Position numbers and translations under genes: made by a program. DNA of 64,000 nt from Azadirachta indica. Lineage: Eukaryota > Streptophyta > Magnoliopsida > Sapindales > Meliaceae. Shown here one piece after another: positions 24,690 through 36,039 of the stretch (positions are counted from its first letter, which is position 1; each line of letters begins with the position of its first letter). The notes beneath the pieces were generated by a model. That model searched no databases. It was given only the letters and a program-made list of their open reading frames with translations, and was not told the origin of the DNA. Location: the NCBI GenBank assembly GCA_022749755.1, contig CM040444.1, positions 5,459,009 to 5,523,008 of the forward strand, written 5' to 3'.

Positions 24690-25200
24690 GGGGATACCGT
24701 AGTAATTTGCATAAATATTATATTCGTGTTATGTCATTAGTAGATATGACAAAATTTTCAGCTAACACGAATTCAATTCATTTAATCGTGTCAAATATTC
24801 AAATGCAGATACAATTCATTTATTAAACGGAAACAAATTATCCATAAATACAATTTTATTTTGACATGATCTAAAAAAATCAGAATTTTTAATTTTTAAT
24901 TTTTTTATATATTAAATTTGATTGAACATTAAATTTGAGTATGATAATATAAATATTTTTTTATTTTAAATATTTTATAAATATAATAAAATTTAATAAT
25001 AATTTTAAACGAATCGTAAACGGTTTATAAAGATTAAACATAAATATAACACCGGTTAAAAAAATCAAATAGAAAGTTCGAACATAAATATAACACATTT
25101 ATTATTCCCGTTAAATTTTTTCACATTTAAACCTATTTAATTGCACCTATTTTAATTTGATTGCACGAATTCGTTACCCAAATTGCTAAACCTAAACAAG
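24690..25200. repeat. Degenerate hAT-like dispersed element
   Basis: This block carries ACACGAATTCAATTCATTTA and ATCGTGTCAAATATTCAAAT on the left, and GCACGAATTCGTTACCCAAATTGCTAAACCTA on the right. It is the style of subterminal sequence seen in the hAT-like element at 2,062-2,515. Exact ends and a target duplication were not resolved. There is no coding potential. Confidence 0.3.
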
Positions 25201-25465
25201 TGACAGTTTGTGTAGGTGTGATTAAGCAAAGCAAATTATGCCCTGTTTGTGTTCCCCAAACATGTGATTTCAGTATCAGGTATTTGTCAATCAGACGAGA
25301 TTGAATGAAGAAAGCAACACTAAGAGCTGTTCTTTTTCAGGATTAACATGTCATCTCTCATAAATTAGAACTTTTCACATAGATTTTACAGTAGCAAGGA
25401 AAACAGAGTGGGGCTGAGAGTTGGATGACTCCAACTCCAGGCAATGAACAAGAAAGAACTTCTGT

Positions 25466-26726
25466 CTAGTGAAACTTCAAGCTTGTCAATATGTTGTTGT
25501 TGACAGGATCAGCCAAATGATCCAACAGGTTTTGGTATGGTCCAACTCCTGTAACAAGTCCCTGCACAAAGTAACCCAAGATTGCCAACATTGCCAATCT
25601 TCCATTCTTCACTTCCTTCAGCTTCAAATCCTTCATTGATTTCTCATCTTTTCCCAATCCCAGAGGGTTGAATAAAGGTCCTCCAGGGTATGCAGGGTCA
25701 CCGGAGCCTCCCAAGTATTTCTCAAATCCCAGGAAGTATTGCTTGCCCATTGATCCTGGGTTTGCCCAGTCCTGGAATCTTCTGTGTTCTGCAAATCCCA
25801 TCAGTGCCATTTCCAGGACAAATAGTGTGTAAGGATCTGCCCAGTAGTTGTATGTTCCTGCTGGGGGGATTACACCAGTTTTGAACCACGGAAGGGCGGT
25901 TTCCTGCGGAATCAGTCCTGCCTTTCCGAGAATCTCTGGTGCAATGGCGCCGACTGCTCCCAACATGGCATAACGCCCGTTGATGACTTCACCGTAGGCC
26001 AGCCATTTTGGCTCAATGAACCCTCCTGTGCCTTCTGGGTCTGAGAGACCAAGTGGGTCGAATCCATAGTCTCCTGGAAGGCTGTAGAAGTAAAATTTTT
26101 AGAAAAAAAAATTGAAAGAGTGATTGCAGTAAAATCCCGGTATGATTCTCAACTTCTTAGCTGCAATTTTCAGCTTTTAGTTTCCACATAATTTGACAAT
26201 TTCTGTAGAACAGCTTTCATGCATATGTATGAATGTGTTTCATTTTATCAAGTGATGCATGCAAAATTGGATGCATGTATTACCTGCCATCCAAGTATGA
26301 AAGGCTTTGTTTGGATGCAAACCATAAGGGTCTGTCTGCTCCTTGCTGCAAAATCACATCAACCAAAGTTATCAGAGACTAAACAAACATGATCTTAACT
26401 CTGACCTACAATTGTTGCAGAAAAATAACTCATTTTCACTATTGCTTATACTTTCATAGCTTTCAAGAGAAATAAGTGTCTATATTTGCAAAAACTCTGC
26501 ATTTGAAGATTATTCGGAACTTCCGGGAAATGGAAAGCTGCTTTTGGAAAAAGCACTTCTGAAGTTAGAAACATACCTTAACAGGAGGAGTAGAAGCTGC
26601 CCTAACAACAAAGGAACTTTTTCTTGATGACCCAATTGGGGATTGAGATGACCTTGCTCCTAGAATCTGTCTAGCAGACTCCACTGAAGATGTAAGAGAT
26701 GATGAAACCAAAGCTTGTGTTGCCAT
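25466..26726 (-). CDS. LHCA3: Photosystem I chlorophyll a/b-binding protein LHCA3, 3 exons, 275 aa
   Basis: Exons on the minus strand are 26,577-26,726, 26,284-26,345 and 25,466-26,081, with consistent phases (150 + 62 + 616 bases). The product is a thylakoid antenna protein of photosystem I that binds chlorophyll a/b and carotenoids. Residues 1 to about 40 are Ser/Ala/Arg-rich like a chloroplast transit peptide. Helix B carries [10 protein letters not shown] (102-111), helix [14 protein letters not shown] (160-172) and helix [11 protein letters not shown] (227-236); the chain ends [14 protein letters not shown]. The Asn at 105 in helix B, where most family members have His, is the LHCA3/LHCA4 hallmark known to give red-shifted chlorophylls. 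Length and sequence agree with Arabidopsis LHCA3 (about 273 residues), and no defects are seen. The ATG at 26,726 is the first in frame and gives a full transit peptide. Confidence 0.97.
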
Positions 26727-26943
26727 TTTTTTTTTTTTTTTGCTTCTCTTTGTTTCTTGTCAACTTTCTCCTAATAAGAAAACTGCTTCTGCTTCTACTT
26801 CTGCCTCTGGAGAGAATAAACAAAAGGCAGGAGAAGCAGGGCCAATTTGAGCCACAACTTGTGGGCTTGAAATCCTGGTGAGAAATTTGAGATGGCCCAA
26901 GTTTTAGATTAGGATGGGATCTGATTGTCCAACTAGGATTTCA

Positions 26944-26978
26944 CACGTGGACTTGGTAAATCAAATATTCGGATAAGA
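26944..26978 (-). promoter_or_regulatory. G-box and I-box upstream of LHCA3
   Basis: A palindromic CACGTG G-box at 26,944-26,949 and a GATAAG I-box at about 26,972-26,977 lie roughly 220-250 bases upstream of the LHCA3 start codon. G-box plus I-box pairing is a known signature of light-regulated photosynthesis genes. Function here is inferred from position only. Confidence 0.5.
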
Positions 26979-27059
26979 GATATTGTTTTGTTCGTCTTCT
27001 GCTGATGCTGATGATGATATCAGATTCTATGTTGCCACATGGCAGCCTAATTAGCCATT

Positions 27060-28480
27060 ACTAGATTTACTACTTTGATTTTCTTGCTTCTAAGTCCTCA
27101 AAATATCTACTATTATTGTATTCAATCTATTTATTATATCTTCTTTCTTCATCTTAAGTTGATTTCTTGCCTCTGAGTACTCAAAATATCTACTATTATA
27201 ACCATTCAATTTATATTCCTTTGCTTAATAGGGTTAATTTAAGATTTGGTTTAAAAAAATATTTTAATTTTGTCAGTTTAAAAAATATTTATGTAATTTT
27301 GATCAAATATATTATTTAATTTCATTGATATTAAAAATAAATAATGATGGTATCAACAGGATTATGATAAAATTATTGACTTGTTAAATAAAACTTACAT
27401 AAGTGGTATAATAATATTTTTTTTTTAAATTTATGTATATGGTATAATTTAATAAAAAATTGCCATATATATATATGTATGTATTTATTTATTTCTTTAA
27501 AAATTATTGTGTAAAATAAAATTTTAGATAAGTTATTGTTTATAATGGGATCAATAAATTTAAAAGATTATAGCATTAAACTCATTTAAAAGATTATTTG
27601 ATTAGCAATGTGAAGGTATAATACTTTTGTTCTCTTAGATTGACACAAGAAGTATATGATTCAAAACTCAGTCACACTGAGTTAAAATGAATTTGGGTTA
27701 ATTTCTTGTCAGATTTGTAAAAGAGAAAAAAAATTGAATCTATTGACGTTGTATATGTATATGTACATGTAATTTTAAAAATAAAAAAGTAGATAGTAAA
27801 ATATATTTATGTGAAAAATGAATATACGTAATTGTAAATTTTGGTTGACTAGTATAATTATCCACAAAGATATATAAGAGAAATTTAAATTGATTTGCAT
27901 AATTAGAAGACAACGGTTCAAGTTCTACACTTTACAAAATATAAAATGTTACTCTCCCACTTTACATGAGTTGAATTTCTTTTGTATCATATGAGAATAA
28001 AAAATCTCACTAATTATACTAATACTAATTGTGTGAACATTACTCTCCCATTTTATATAGGTAAAATTTTTTTTTAATAAAAATTTTACCAATTATATCA
28101 ATTGTGAGAGTAAATTTCTGAAATATATTATAATAAAATTTATCTAAACTTTCACTCATAGTCAATGACTTATATATATTATATCAGTAAATTCTATAGA
28201 TAATATATAATATTGAAAAAAAAAATGTGAAAGATATCGCCACCAAAATATAACTCGTCCTTTTAATTTCTTTATCTTTTGTCGGTGTGCCTAGTAAGAT
28301 ATGATTTCTTGACTGTTGAATACCATTTGAATACCAACTAAATAAATCTTTATTTAAAAAAATTTTGTTGTACATTAATTATTTCATGATTATACTAAAT
28401 TAACATAAAATTTTGGTTAAGTTATAAAAATAATAAATTGAAAAAGAATACATAAAAACAAAAGATTTAAGTTTAGAATT
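27060..28480. other. AT-rich intergenic spacer
   Basis: No gene or complete element was recognised. The motif TTACTCTCCCA(C/T)TTTA, followed by a gap and then TGAATTT or TAAAATT, recurs at about 27,950 and 28,045, which points to a small local duplication. Confidence 0.35.
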
Positions 28481-28990
28481 TAACGTGATTCGATATTTTG
28501 CCCAAGTGAACAGAGGAATAGTTAAGAGTGATTTGTATTGATATGTGACAAATATGTGAACTTACTGCAATGCAAAAAAGAGCATTATTTTCTCTCTGTT
28601 TTTTTCGTGGTATCTTTTATTTATTGATGTTTCTCATACATTTTTCTTTCTTATCAAGCCTACTTATTTTATAGTGGTTTATTTATGGAGTTTGAGTAGA
28701 ATTGAAATTGATTGGCTCAATATATCCTAGAGTATATCGAGAATTTCTTATAATCTATAGTACTGCTTATCTATAACACTGCTTATTTCTTGTTTGACCA
28801 TAAAGCTAGGCTTGTCAAAACTTTCACTCCTAATTACAAATTTTCCCTTCTCCAATATCTTTAATTGGTCATTCTAACAAAGGGTGGATGTTAAATATGT
28901 TCAAATATTGCCGAGGGCAGGGTTACTCACAATATTGTGAGTGTTTCACTATATTTATAGTATAGACAGTTATTTCTCTGATTTAAAAAT
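28480..28990. repeat. Probable degraded LTR fragment
   Basis: The segment has AATTTAACGTGATTCGATATTTTGCCCAAG, a style common near LTRs of plant copia elements. Near its end it has CTCACAATATTGTGAGTG with ATATTTATAGTATAGA. A closely similar CACAATATTATGAATGTC with ATATTTATAGTATGAAG occurs at 31,840-31,880. The two may be pieces of the same element family. No partner LTR or coding sequence was found. Confidence 0.3.
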
Positions 28991-29099
28991 AAATATTGTA
29001 TTATATATACGTAAATATTTGAAGTTTAACATAATTGTCATATTTAAATTCTTAATAAAATTATGATAGTATATATCAGTAGATTTATAATATTCTAAA

Positions 29100-29510
29100 A
29101 AAAGTCATCTTTAATTGGAGTCAGACATTAAAAGTTAAAACCCGAAAATTTAAATCGAATTAGACCTAAACCGATCGATTCAGTTTATATAATATTTGGT
29201 CCAATTTCAATTTTAAATTTAAAAAAACAAAATTTTTGCTTTGATTCTAATTTTATTTCAAAAAATTAAACTGAATCAAAAAATATTATGTTATATTCTT
29301 ACCATCAAAACGATATCATATCGAATATGTTTTACCATCAAAATAATATTGTTTTGCAAAAAAAATTATAAAAATTAAAAATTTAAAAAACTTTTAATCT
29401 TATTTTGATCCAGTACTCCGATCCTAAAAAATACAAACTCGCATTTTTTGGTTTCATTTCGATTTTGGAAAGAACTGAACCCAAGAGAACCATACCCACC
29501 GCTACTTTTG
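29100..29510. repeat. Dispersed element with AACCGA-type subterminal sequence
   Basis: The block begins with TTAAAACCCGAAAATTTAAA and CTAAACCGATCGATTCAG, and ends GAACTGAACCCAAGAGAACC. It resembles in composition and motif order the nested element at 54,548-55,029. It is probably an old hAT-like non-autonomous copy; boundaries are uncertain and it has no open frame. Confidence 0.35.
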
Positions 29511-29959
29511 ATTGATTAGCTAACATTGTAATTATTATAGCACAAGATACATACTTTCCCACACAAAATTAACTCGTATACTAGATAATTTGATGTCTAC
29601 TCATAATTAAAATTTTGAAATATTAGTTACTAGCAATCTTTATTGCAGTCGGCAATATAAAGGCTTTCTAATAATTGCATTTAATAGGCATATATAGAGC
29701 TCTTTCTCACTTCAATACATAAAAAGACTCTCACCTATCCTTTTCAAATAAAAATCTTTTCTCACTTTCTACACTTTAGAAAAATAACTGATCCCCTAAG
29801 ATCAAAGAGACATTTTCAAAGTAAGACCAAATTGGTGAGTATTCTCCATCTTTCTTCTGAAAATTTCTTCTTTTTAAGTTTGTGTTTAATTTTGTTCCAT
29901 CCATCACCTCTTTTTTAAGCAAAGTATTTCTTTGTATTATCGGAAACCCACGCATACCA

Positions 29960-30540
29960 AATCTGGAAATTCCTTAAGTAGCGTGTAGGTGGTATTAAAC
30001 AAGATGGTTAGTGAGACTAAGGGAAGTCAAGAAACAAATCATGTGGTAACTTCAATTTAGATGGTTTAGGGCACATTTTACGCTTTCAAATCATTTCAAA
30101 TTCGAGTAATAATGAAAGGCAAAGGTTTGATATTTTGTGAATGAAATTTTTCACTTACATTTAAAACCTTTAAAAAAAAATAGTACTAATTTTTTAAAAG
30201 GTTTATTAATTATTTTGAGTTTGAGTAATAGCAAAAAATTTGATATTTTTCACTCTTATTTAAAATATAGTACTAAGTATTTCGAGTTCGAGTAATAGTA
30301 GGAGATAAAAATTTTGATATTTGTGAGGGACGTTTCTCACTTCTATCCAAATATTCTTTCTTTTTGAAAAAAAAAATAGTACAAACATCTTGAAAGATTT
30401 ATCAACCATTCCAAAGTTTGAGTAATAATAAGGGAATTAGTATTTCCCAAGTAGTTTTTCTTACTTTCATTTATGAGATTTTGGAACAATATTGGAGTAG
30501 TATTGCGAAGGAAATTAACATTGTGCATGCTATTATATTA
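29960..30540. repeat. Dispersed repeat family D, copy 1
   Basis: Contains GGTTAGTGAGACTAAGGGAAG, TCAAGAAACAAATCATGTGG, TTTGATATTTTGTGAATGAA and several GAGTTCGAGTAATA-like strings. Related sequence occurs at 34,060-34,500 (there with inverted halves) and 37,700-37,910. It is untranslated and of unknown type. The internal GAGT(T/A)(C/T)GAGTAATA string recurs at about 30,100, 30,220, 30,285 and 30,420. Confidence 0.4.
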
Positions 30541-30999
30541 ATATTACACGTAGATGAATGTTGTTAGATATGAATCGAGTTTTGTGATAGTAACCATGTT
30601 AAGAGATTGAGAAGGGTACATTCAACCACACTAATTTGTACTAATTATTATACTGATTAAAAATAGTTCTTAAAAATTCGCACCATTTTAAAGAATTTTT
30701 TAAAAATAATATTTAAAAATATCTAAACGAAACGTTGTTTTCTTAAACTGCACTCAACCCCCATAATTGAAAGCTTTTACAAACTTATTATCAACGTGGA
30801 AAAACAGCTACCATGCAGATTCGTTTGAAATGTCAATATATTAAATAGTATTTTGGTTAGTCAATCAATTAAATTAATAATGTCTACCATGCAGATCTGC
30901 TTGGTTTGTCAATCAATTAAATTAATATTCGTCTCCTTACCAACGTGGAAAAACATCTACCATGCTCCATCCAACTTTGCCTGCGTTAAAATTTAAGGA

Positions 31000-31440
31000 T
31001 GGCAACAGAGCAGGTGGGATGGGAGGCTCTTTCTATTTCCTATTTCGTTTTAATTTTAATTTTTATTTTTTATCCTATTTTTTAATAAAATTTAAGAAGA
31101 TATAGATAAAGAATTCTCGTATGAAAAATAATTCTCTATCCATATTTATTTTTTTAATTTTAATATTTATTTATATTAATACTAATTAAAAATATTAGTA
31201 ACATATTATAATATTATTTATACATAATAATTATATTAAAAATAAAAAGTTTACTATTTGATAGGATAAAAAATTATAAATTATAAAATTTTTTAATTAA
31301 ATATAGTGTACATATATATTTATTTTTAAAAAAATATATATATAATATATTATTATATATATTAATATTAAACCATTTCCTACTCTATTAATAATATATG
31401 GGTTAATTTTTTTCTTTCATTCCTTACCTCATTTCTTATT
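31000..31440. repeat. Possible hAT-like end and AT-rich spacer
   Basis: AAGGATGGCAACAGAGCAGG at about 30,997 resembles the TAGGAATGGCAA hAT end at 19,034. The following sequence is AT-rich with TATATA runs. The other end is not resolved. Confidence 0.25.
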
Positions 31441-31449
31441 GTATCACCT

Positions 31450-31810
31450 TAATTTTATCTCATTTACAGTAAATTCTCTTGAGACCCTAATTGTGAGAAT
31501 TTTGCCATCTTTATTAAAATAGATTCTATATTATTAGGTTACAAACTGTAAAGAATATTTCTTAAATATAAAGAAGCATATGAGGGGTAAGAGATTTATT
31601 AGATATAAAAAAGCATTTTGTAATAGTATAAAGACAACGTTATATAATATTGTAGAACTATTTGGAATTCTTTTCGTGTCTATATAAGGAACTTCTTAAT
31701 CTTGTATTAGTCAGATTTAATAACAGACTTGATAGAATTTGTAGTTATCTTCATGAAATAAAGAGTGTTTGTGTTTTCCTTAAAATTTTATTTTGGTATC
31801 AGAATTTTGA
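31450..31810 (+). mobile_element. Remnant copia 5' LTR with primer-binding site
   Basis: TTTTGGTATCAGAATTTTGAGC at about 31,791 matches the conserved copia primer-binding site TGGTATCAGAGC, which is complementary to initiator Met-tRNA. Upstream is LTR-like sequence with a TATA motif (CTATATAAGGAAC at about 31,680) and an AATAAAGAG polyadenylation-type signal at about 31,757. That is the order promoter, R/U5, PBS. No gag-pol or 3' LTR follows, so it is a truncated relic. Confidence 0.5.
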
Positions 31811-32135
31811 GCAAAGGAGTGTGTTCAGATCTTGTTTATTCACAATATTATGAATGTCCTATCATATTTATAGTATGAAGAAATATGCCTCTAATTGGAA
31901 GATACCGCACTATAAGTGCGTAGATGTATGAAGAATAGCATAAATATCATACCACTAAAATAAGTGCCACCAAACATAGCGATGAGAAAAAGCCACCCAA
32001 TCAGCAGCAGCAGCTGGTTGTTACATTTTTTCTTTTGAAGAAATAACATAATACGCAATGTAAAATGGTCAACTCCTTGATTGATATTGGTCCCATGGTT
32101 ATGAATGGGGTGGCGTACTCAATTACTCTCCATTT

Positions 32136-32160
32136 CAACTATATATATGTATGTATACAT
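32136..32160 (+). promoter_or_regulatory. Candidate TATA box of the BAHD acyltransferase gene
   Basis: AACTATATATATGTATG lies about 85 bases upstream of the ATG, a normal plant TATA-to-start distance. This is a positional inference. Confidence 0.5.
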
Positions 32161-32226
32161 GTGATAATAACATAATACTTCTCTTAAACTGCAGCCTCTT
32201 TTTCTCTGTTTAATTAATTTCCGGCC

Positions 32227-33642
32227 ATGGCTCATCAATACACGGTCAGAGTTCTTGATGAAAGCCTTGTTGCTCCGCCACCAGGCTCAGTACCCAGAAC
32301 CACTATACCTCTCACTTTCCTCGACGTTTCATGGCTTTTCTGTCCTCCGGCGGAAAGCATCCTCTTCTATGAATTCCCTCACCCTACTCTTCATTTCATA
32401 GAAAATATCTTTCCCCATCTCAAACAATCTCTTTCTCTCACTCTCCGTCATTTCTTTCCGTTTGCAGCCAATCTGACGTGCCCTCCGCCACCTAACAACC
32501 CCTATATTCTCTACAACGAAGGCGACTCTATTCAGGTCATCCTCGCTCGATCTGATGCTGATTTTAACCATCTTACAGCTAACTATGCTCGAGACAATAC
32601 ACAGTTCAAGTGTCTTGTCCCAACACTGCCTATGACAAGTATTTCATCAGATAAAACACATGTAATGCCTCTTATGGCGGCGCAGTTCACTGTATTTCCA
32701 AATTCGGGTGTTTCCATCGGTATCTCTTCCAACCATGCGGCAGCAGACGGAAGGAGTGTCTATCATTTTATAAAATCCTGGGCCTCCATTCACAGATCAG
32801 AATCCTTTTCGCTTCCTTACCATAATAAGGATGTGATCAAGGACCCTCATGGACGTGATCTCTTGTCTATTTTCATGAACGATATAATGAACTGGGAGAT
32901 ATCGCCTCCTCCTCCTGGCCCTGCAACAGATATTCCTGAAGATAACGTCCGGCTAACGCTGGTTCTGAGCCGTGTCCAAATTGAGAAACTGAAACAGTGG
33001 ATCACAGCTCAAATCAGAAACGACAACGAACGAGCAAGAGAAGTGCAGCCGTTGCATATGTCAACTATTGTGGCAACATGTGCTTTTATGTGGGTCAATT
33101 TGGTCAAGTTACAAGTGAGTTCCGAAACAACTGGTGGTGAATTACTGGATGATGAGACGCTTTATCATTTGCTTCCTGCAGATTGCAGAGAGCAGTTTGA
33201 TGAGTTTCCAGTACCAGCAACATATTTTGGGAATTGTCTTGCATTAGTTTTGCTATCAGCTAAACGAAGTGAGCTAATGGGAAAGAATGGGATTGTATTT
33301 GCTGCCAAAGAGATCGGAAGACAAATCTATGAACTAAAGAAGAAAGGGCCATGGATAGGGGCAGAGAAGTGGGTGTCAAATCTTATCAAAACAGTGCAAA
33401 GAGGGCGTGCTGTTTCGGTTTCCGGCTCACCGAGATTTCATCAGTATGAGACTGATTTCGGATGGGGCACACCGAGAAAGAGCGAGATAGTTCACATTGG
33501 TGCCAACGGAGGTTACTCTATAGCTGAGCGTAGAGATGATCAGGAAGGTCCAGGTGCAATTGAGATTGGCATCGTAATCGGTCGACACAAAATTGACGAC
33601 TTCAACGTTATTTTTAAGCAAGCTTTGAACCTGAATTTGTAA
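32227..33642 (+). CDS. BAHD acyltransferase, malonyltransferase-like, intronless, 471 aa
   Basis: The frame is single and uninterrupted, with start context GGCCATGGCTC. BAHD enzymes are cytosolic and move an acyl group from acyl-CoA to an alcohol or amine of a specialised metabolite. The catalytic HxxxD motif is NHAAAD with His170 and Asp174. The structural DFGWG motif is at 410-414. YFGNC at 333-337 is the motif of the flavonoid/anthocyanin/phenolic glucoside malonyl- and acyltransferase clade. The length is usual for the family. This clade normally lacks introns, as here. The acyl donor and acceptor cannot be decided from sequence; anthocyanin or phenolic glucoside is the best guess. The region after the stop carries a partial tandem duplication of the gene's 3' end. 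Confidence 0.9.
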   Translation: MAHQYTVRVLDESLVAPPPGSVPRTTIPLTFLDVSWLFCPPAESILFYEFPHPTLHFIENIFPHLKQSLSLTLRHFFPFAANLTCPPPPNNPYILYNEGDSIQVILARSDADFNHLTANYARDNTQFKCLVPTLPMTSISSDKTHVMPLMAAQFTVFPNSGVSIGISSNHAAADGRSVYHFIKSWASIHRSESFSLPYHNKDVIKDPHGRDLLSIFMNDIMNWEISPPPPGPATDIPEDNVRLTLVLSRVQIEKLKQWITAQIRNDNERAREVQPLHMSTIVATCAFMWVNLVKLQVSSETTGGELLDDETLYHLLPADCREQFDEFPVPATYFGNCLALVLLSAKRSELMGKNGIVFAAKEIGRQIYELKKKGPWIGAEKWVSNLIKTVQRGRAVSVSGSPRFHQYETDFGWGTPRKSEIVHIGANGGYSIAERRDDQEGPGAIEIGIVIGRHKIDDFNVIFKQALNLNL

Positions 33643-33730
33643 TTGTTATGTGTGTGTTTGTAATTGTTGTGCGTGTGTGATTTTTAAGCAAGCTTTGAAC
33701 CTAAATTTGTAATTGTCATATGTGTGTGTA
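33611..33730 (+). repeat. 70 bp tandem duplication across the BAHD stop codon
   Basis: TTTTTAAGCAAGCTTTGAAC begins at 33,611 within the CDS and again at 33,681 beyond the stop. Each is followed by CT(G/A)AATTTGTAATTGT and a TGTGTG run. The second copy includes the last codons and the stop. The duplication does not alter the protein. Confidence 0.8.
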
Positions 33731-34059
33731 ATATTACTTTCGTCGCCTAGATCAATAATAGCCCTGAATCAATAATTGTCATATGTGTGACTAAGAGGTT
33801 GCTAGCTAGCGTTCAAGCAGTTGGAAGACTACGAAGGACCACCCAATCGGAGGCCTTTCCCCCTCCCTTATCAAGCTCTCATAACGTTTGAGTACGATTT
33901 ATATACGAGGATTGTTATCAGGAGCATATATATGTGTGCTGTGAATGAGTGTTGGCCTCGTTATATTTCCTTTCAGATCGTGTTGGGAATTAGAGAGTAA
34001 CTTTCTTTGTCAATTAGAGAGTAATTGTCTGGAAACACCTTAAGATTGAGTAGTCTGGA

Positions 34060-34500
34060 ACACATTTGATGTTTTTATATTATCTTGAATTTGAGTAATA
34101 ATAAGACGTAAGTGTATGATATTTTGTGAAATAAAATTTTTTACTTATATATAAAACTTAAGAAAAAAAAAGTAAAAGATAATAATACTAATCTCTTAAA
34201 AAAATTTACTAATCATACTAAAAGTATTTCTGGGCTTCCTTTATTTTGAAGTTAATTAATACCATTTTACACACCACTCAGAGGTGTTTTTTAATTTCCT
34301 TTGGTCTCACTAACCACCTAGATTAGTACCACTTTGAGGTGTTTCCTCACTTTCCTTTAATTTTAACTACTAATCTTTTTAGGAGGTTATTACCAACTAC
34401 ATACCACCTAGGATGTTTCTTGACTTCCTTTGGTCTTATTAACTAGTCTCCATTGTAAATGAGTCTCTATTTTTCTTTAATTTCATATTTAGAACCACTA
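34060..34500. repeat. Dispersed repeat family D, copy 2 (inverted halves)
   Basis: The left part, TTGAATTTGAGTAATAATAA with TATGATATTTTGTGAAATAA, matches family D in plus orientation. The right part (GGTCTCACTAACCACC, CTTTCCTTT and CCACCTAG strings) is the reverse complement of the D start GGTGGTTAGTGAGAC. The two halves face each other, as in an element with terminal inverted repeats. Motifs related to GAGGTGTTTCCTCACTTTCC recur three times. Confidence 0.35.
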
Positions 34501-35505
34501 ATTGCTCAAAAGACAAAGAGAATTATATCAATGTATAAAGCAGTGTATAAGATTCGAATAATATTCACCATGATGCCATTAAATGACAGCTGCCTGTGAC
34601 CTATACTGTCAATGGAGAATAGCTATAGCATGTGGTGACCAACAGAAATAATTTTAATTATTAATAAAAATAATATTGGATGATTAAATAATAAAAAAAA
34701 TAATTTTTAAATACTTAATACTGGATAGCATCAACACTAATCGTGATATTGTATTAGAGCATCCAATCCATATATAAGAATTGACATTTCTCATAATGGA
34801 TAAGTTTACTTTGGGTTAATATTACTTGCTAGTTTCATATCAAGCTTTTGTTTATATTTCTTATTTATTTTCAAAAAAATATTGTGTTTAATTATTTAAA
34901 TATTAATGTAAATGCTAATTTATTAATTGGGTTTGCAAATATTCTCTTTTTCAAAAAATAAAATAAAATTAAAATCATAATGTAGGAAAGGTATATTATA
35001 TGTAAGGATTAGAGAGTCTATAGAAATATCCTGCAAAATCTTATTAAAAAACAAAAACAATACAATTATTTTTATAAAATTATATGTTTAATAATACAAT
35101 TACACATGTTCCTTAACTTTGAGAGGTTTTAAATGACTTACAGTCAAACAATTAAAAACAAAGTTAAATGTATATAATTTATAGATGCTTAATAAATTAA
35201 ACAATAAAAATACTATTTGTAGATATATATGCATAAAAATAATATTAAATACCCTTTAATTGGATAATTTCGATGTTAATTTAATTTGTTCATCCAATAC
35301 TATACAAAAAGTATTTTCTCAATTCAAAATTATTCTATGAAGAAAATAATTTGATTTTATTGGTCATTCTTGGTATTGGAAAATTATTAATTTAATGTAA
35401 AAATTTTAAGTGCAAACTACTAAAAATGCCCTAAATAAGAAAACAGTTCATAATTTTCTGAAACTTTTTCTTATTTTAATATTACCTCCACTCATTTCTA
35501 ACTTT
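34500..35505. other. AT-rich spacer
   Basis: No gene, RNA gene or bounded element was recognised between repeat family D copy 2 and the first copy of module B. Confidence 0.4.
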
Positions 35506-35945
35506 ATTTTCATTATAAATTATTCATTAAATTTTTAGTTTACTTCAATCTCTCAAATTTGTCAGAAAATTAAACTTTAGCAGCAAAATCTCAAATAAAA
35601 ACAATGATGATCATAAATAATATTGTAATCTACATATTTAATAATACTCTATTTGCATTCACCAAAACTAAAAAATAATAAAATTTGTTTTGAGTTCAAA
35701 GCTGCATATAAATTACATTTTGAAAAAGATCCATTTACAAAATTTTCAAATATCACACATAAATCATTTTTGACAAAGTATGAAATGTGATATTTTGTTT
35801 TACTTCATTAAATTCTCGTTCATTTTGTAAAATGAGGTGATCCTAGAGAAATCACCAAATGAGCTTGAAAAAATTGATTTATGTCAGATAGGTCCCAGTC
35901 GACGAGCACCAATATGTTTCAGTGAGCCAATAGCTTTTATTTTAT
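35506..35945 (+). repeat. Repeat module B, copy B1
   Basis: The copy opens with TATTCATTAAATTTTTAGTT then TACTTCAATCTCTCAAATTTG. It contains TTTAATAATACTCTATTTGC and AAAATTTGTTTTGAGTTCAAA, and closes with GAGCTTGAAAAAATTGATTTA and AGGTCCCAG. The same ordered strings define copies B2 to B7. It has no stable coding frame. Confidence 0.65.
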
Positions 35946-36039
35946 GAGACTGAACTATAATCTAATTATTAATTTTTCAAAAAAGAATAATATTTCCAAT
36001 TTATATACATGTCCAATAGAATAAATTTTAATGTTAAGT

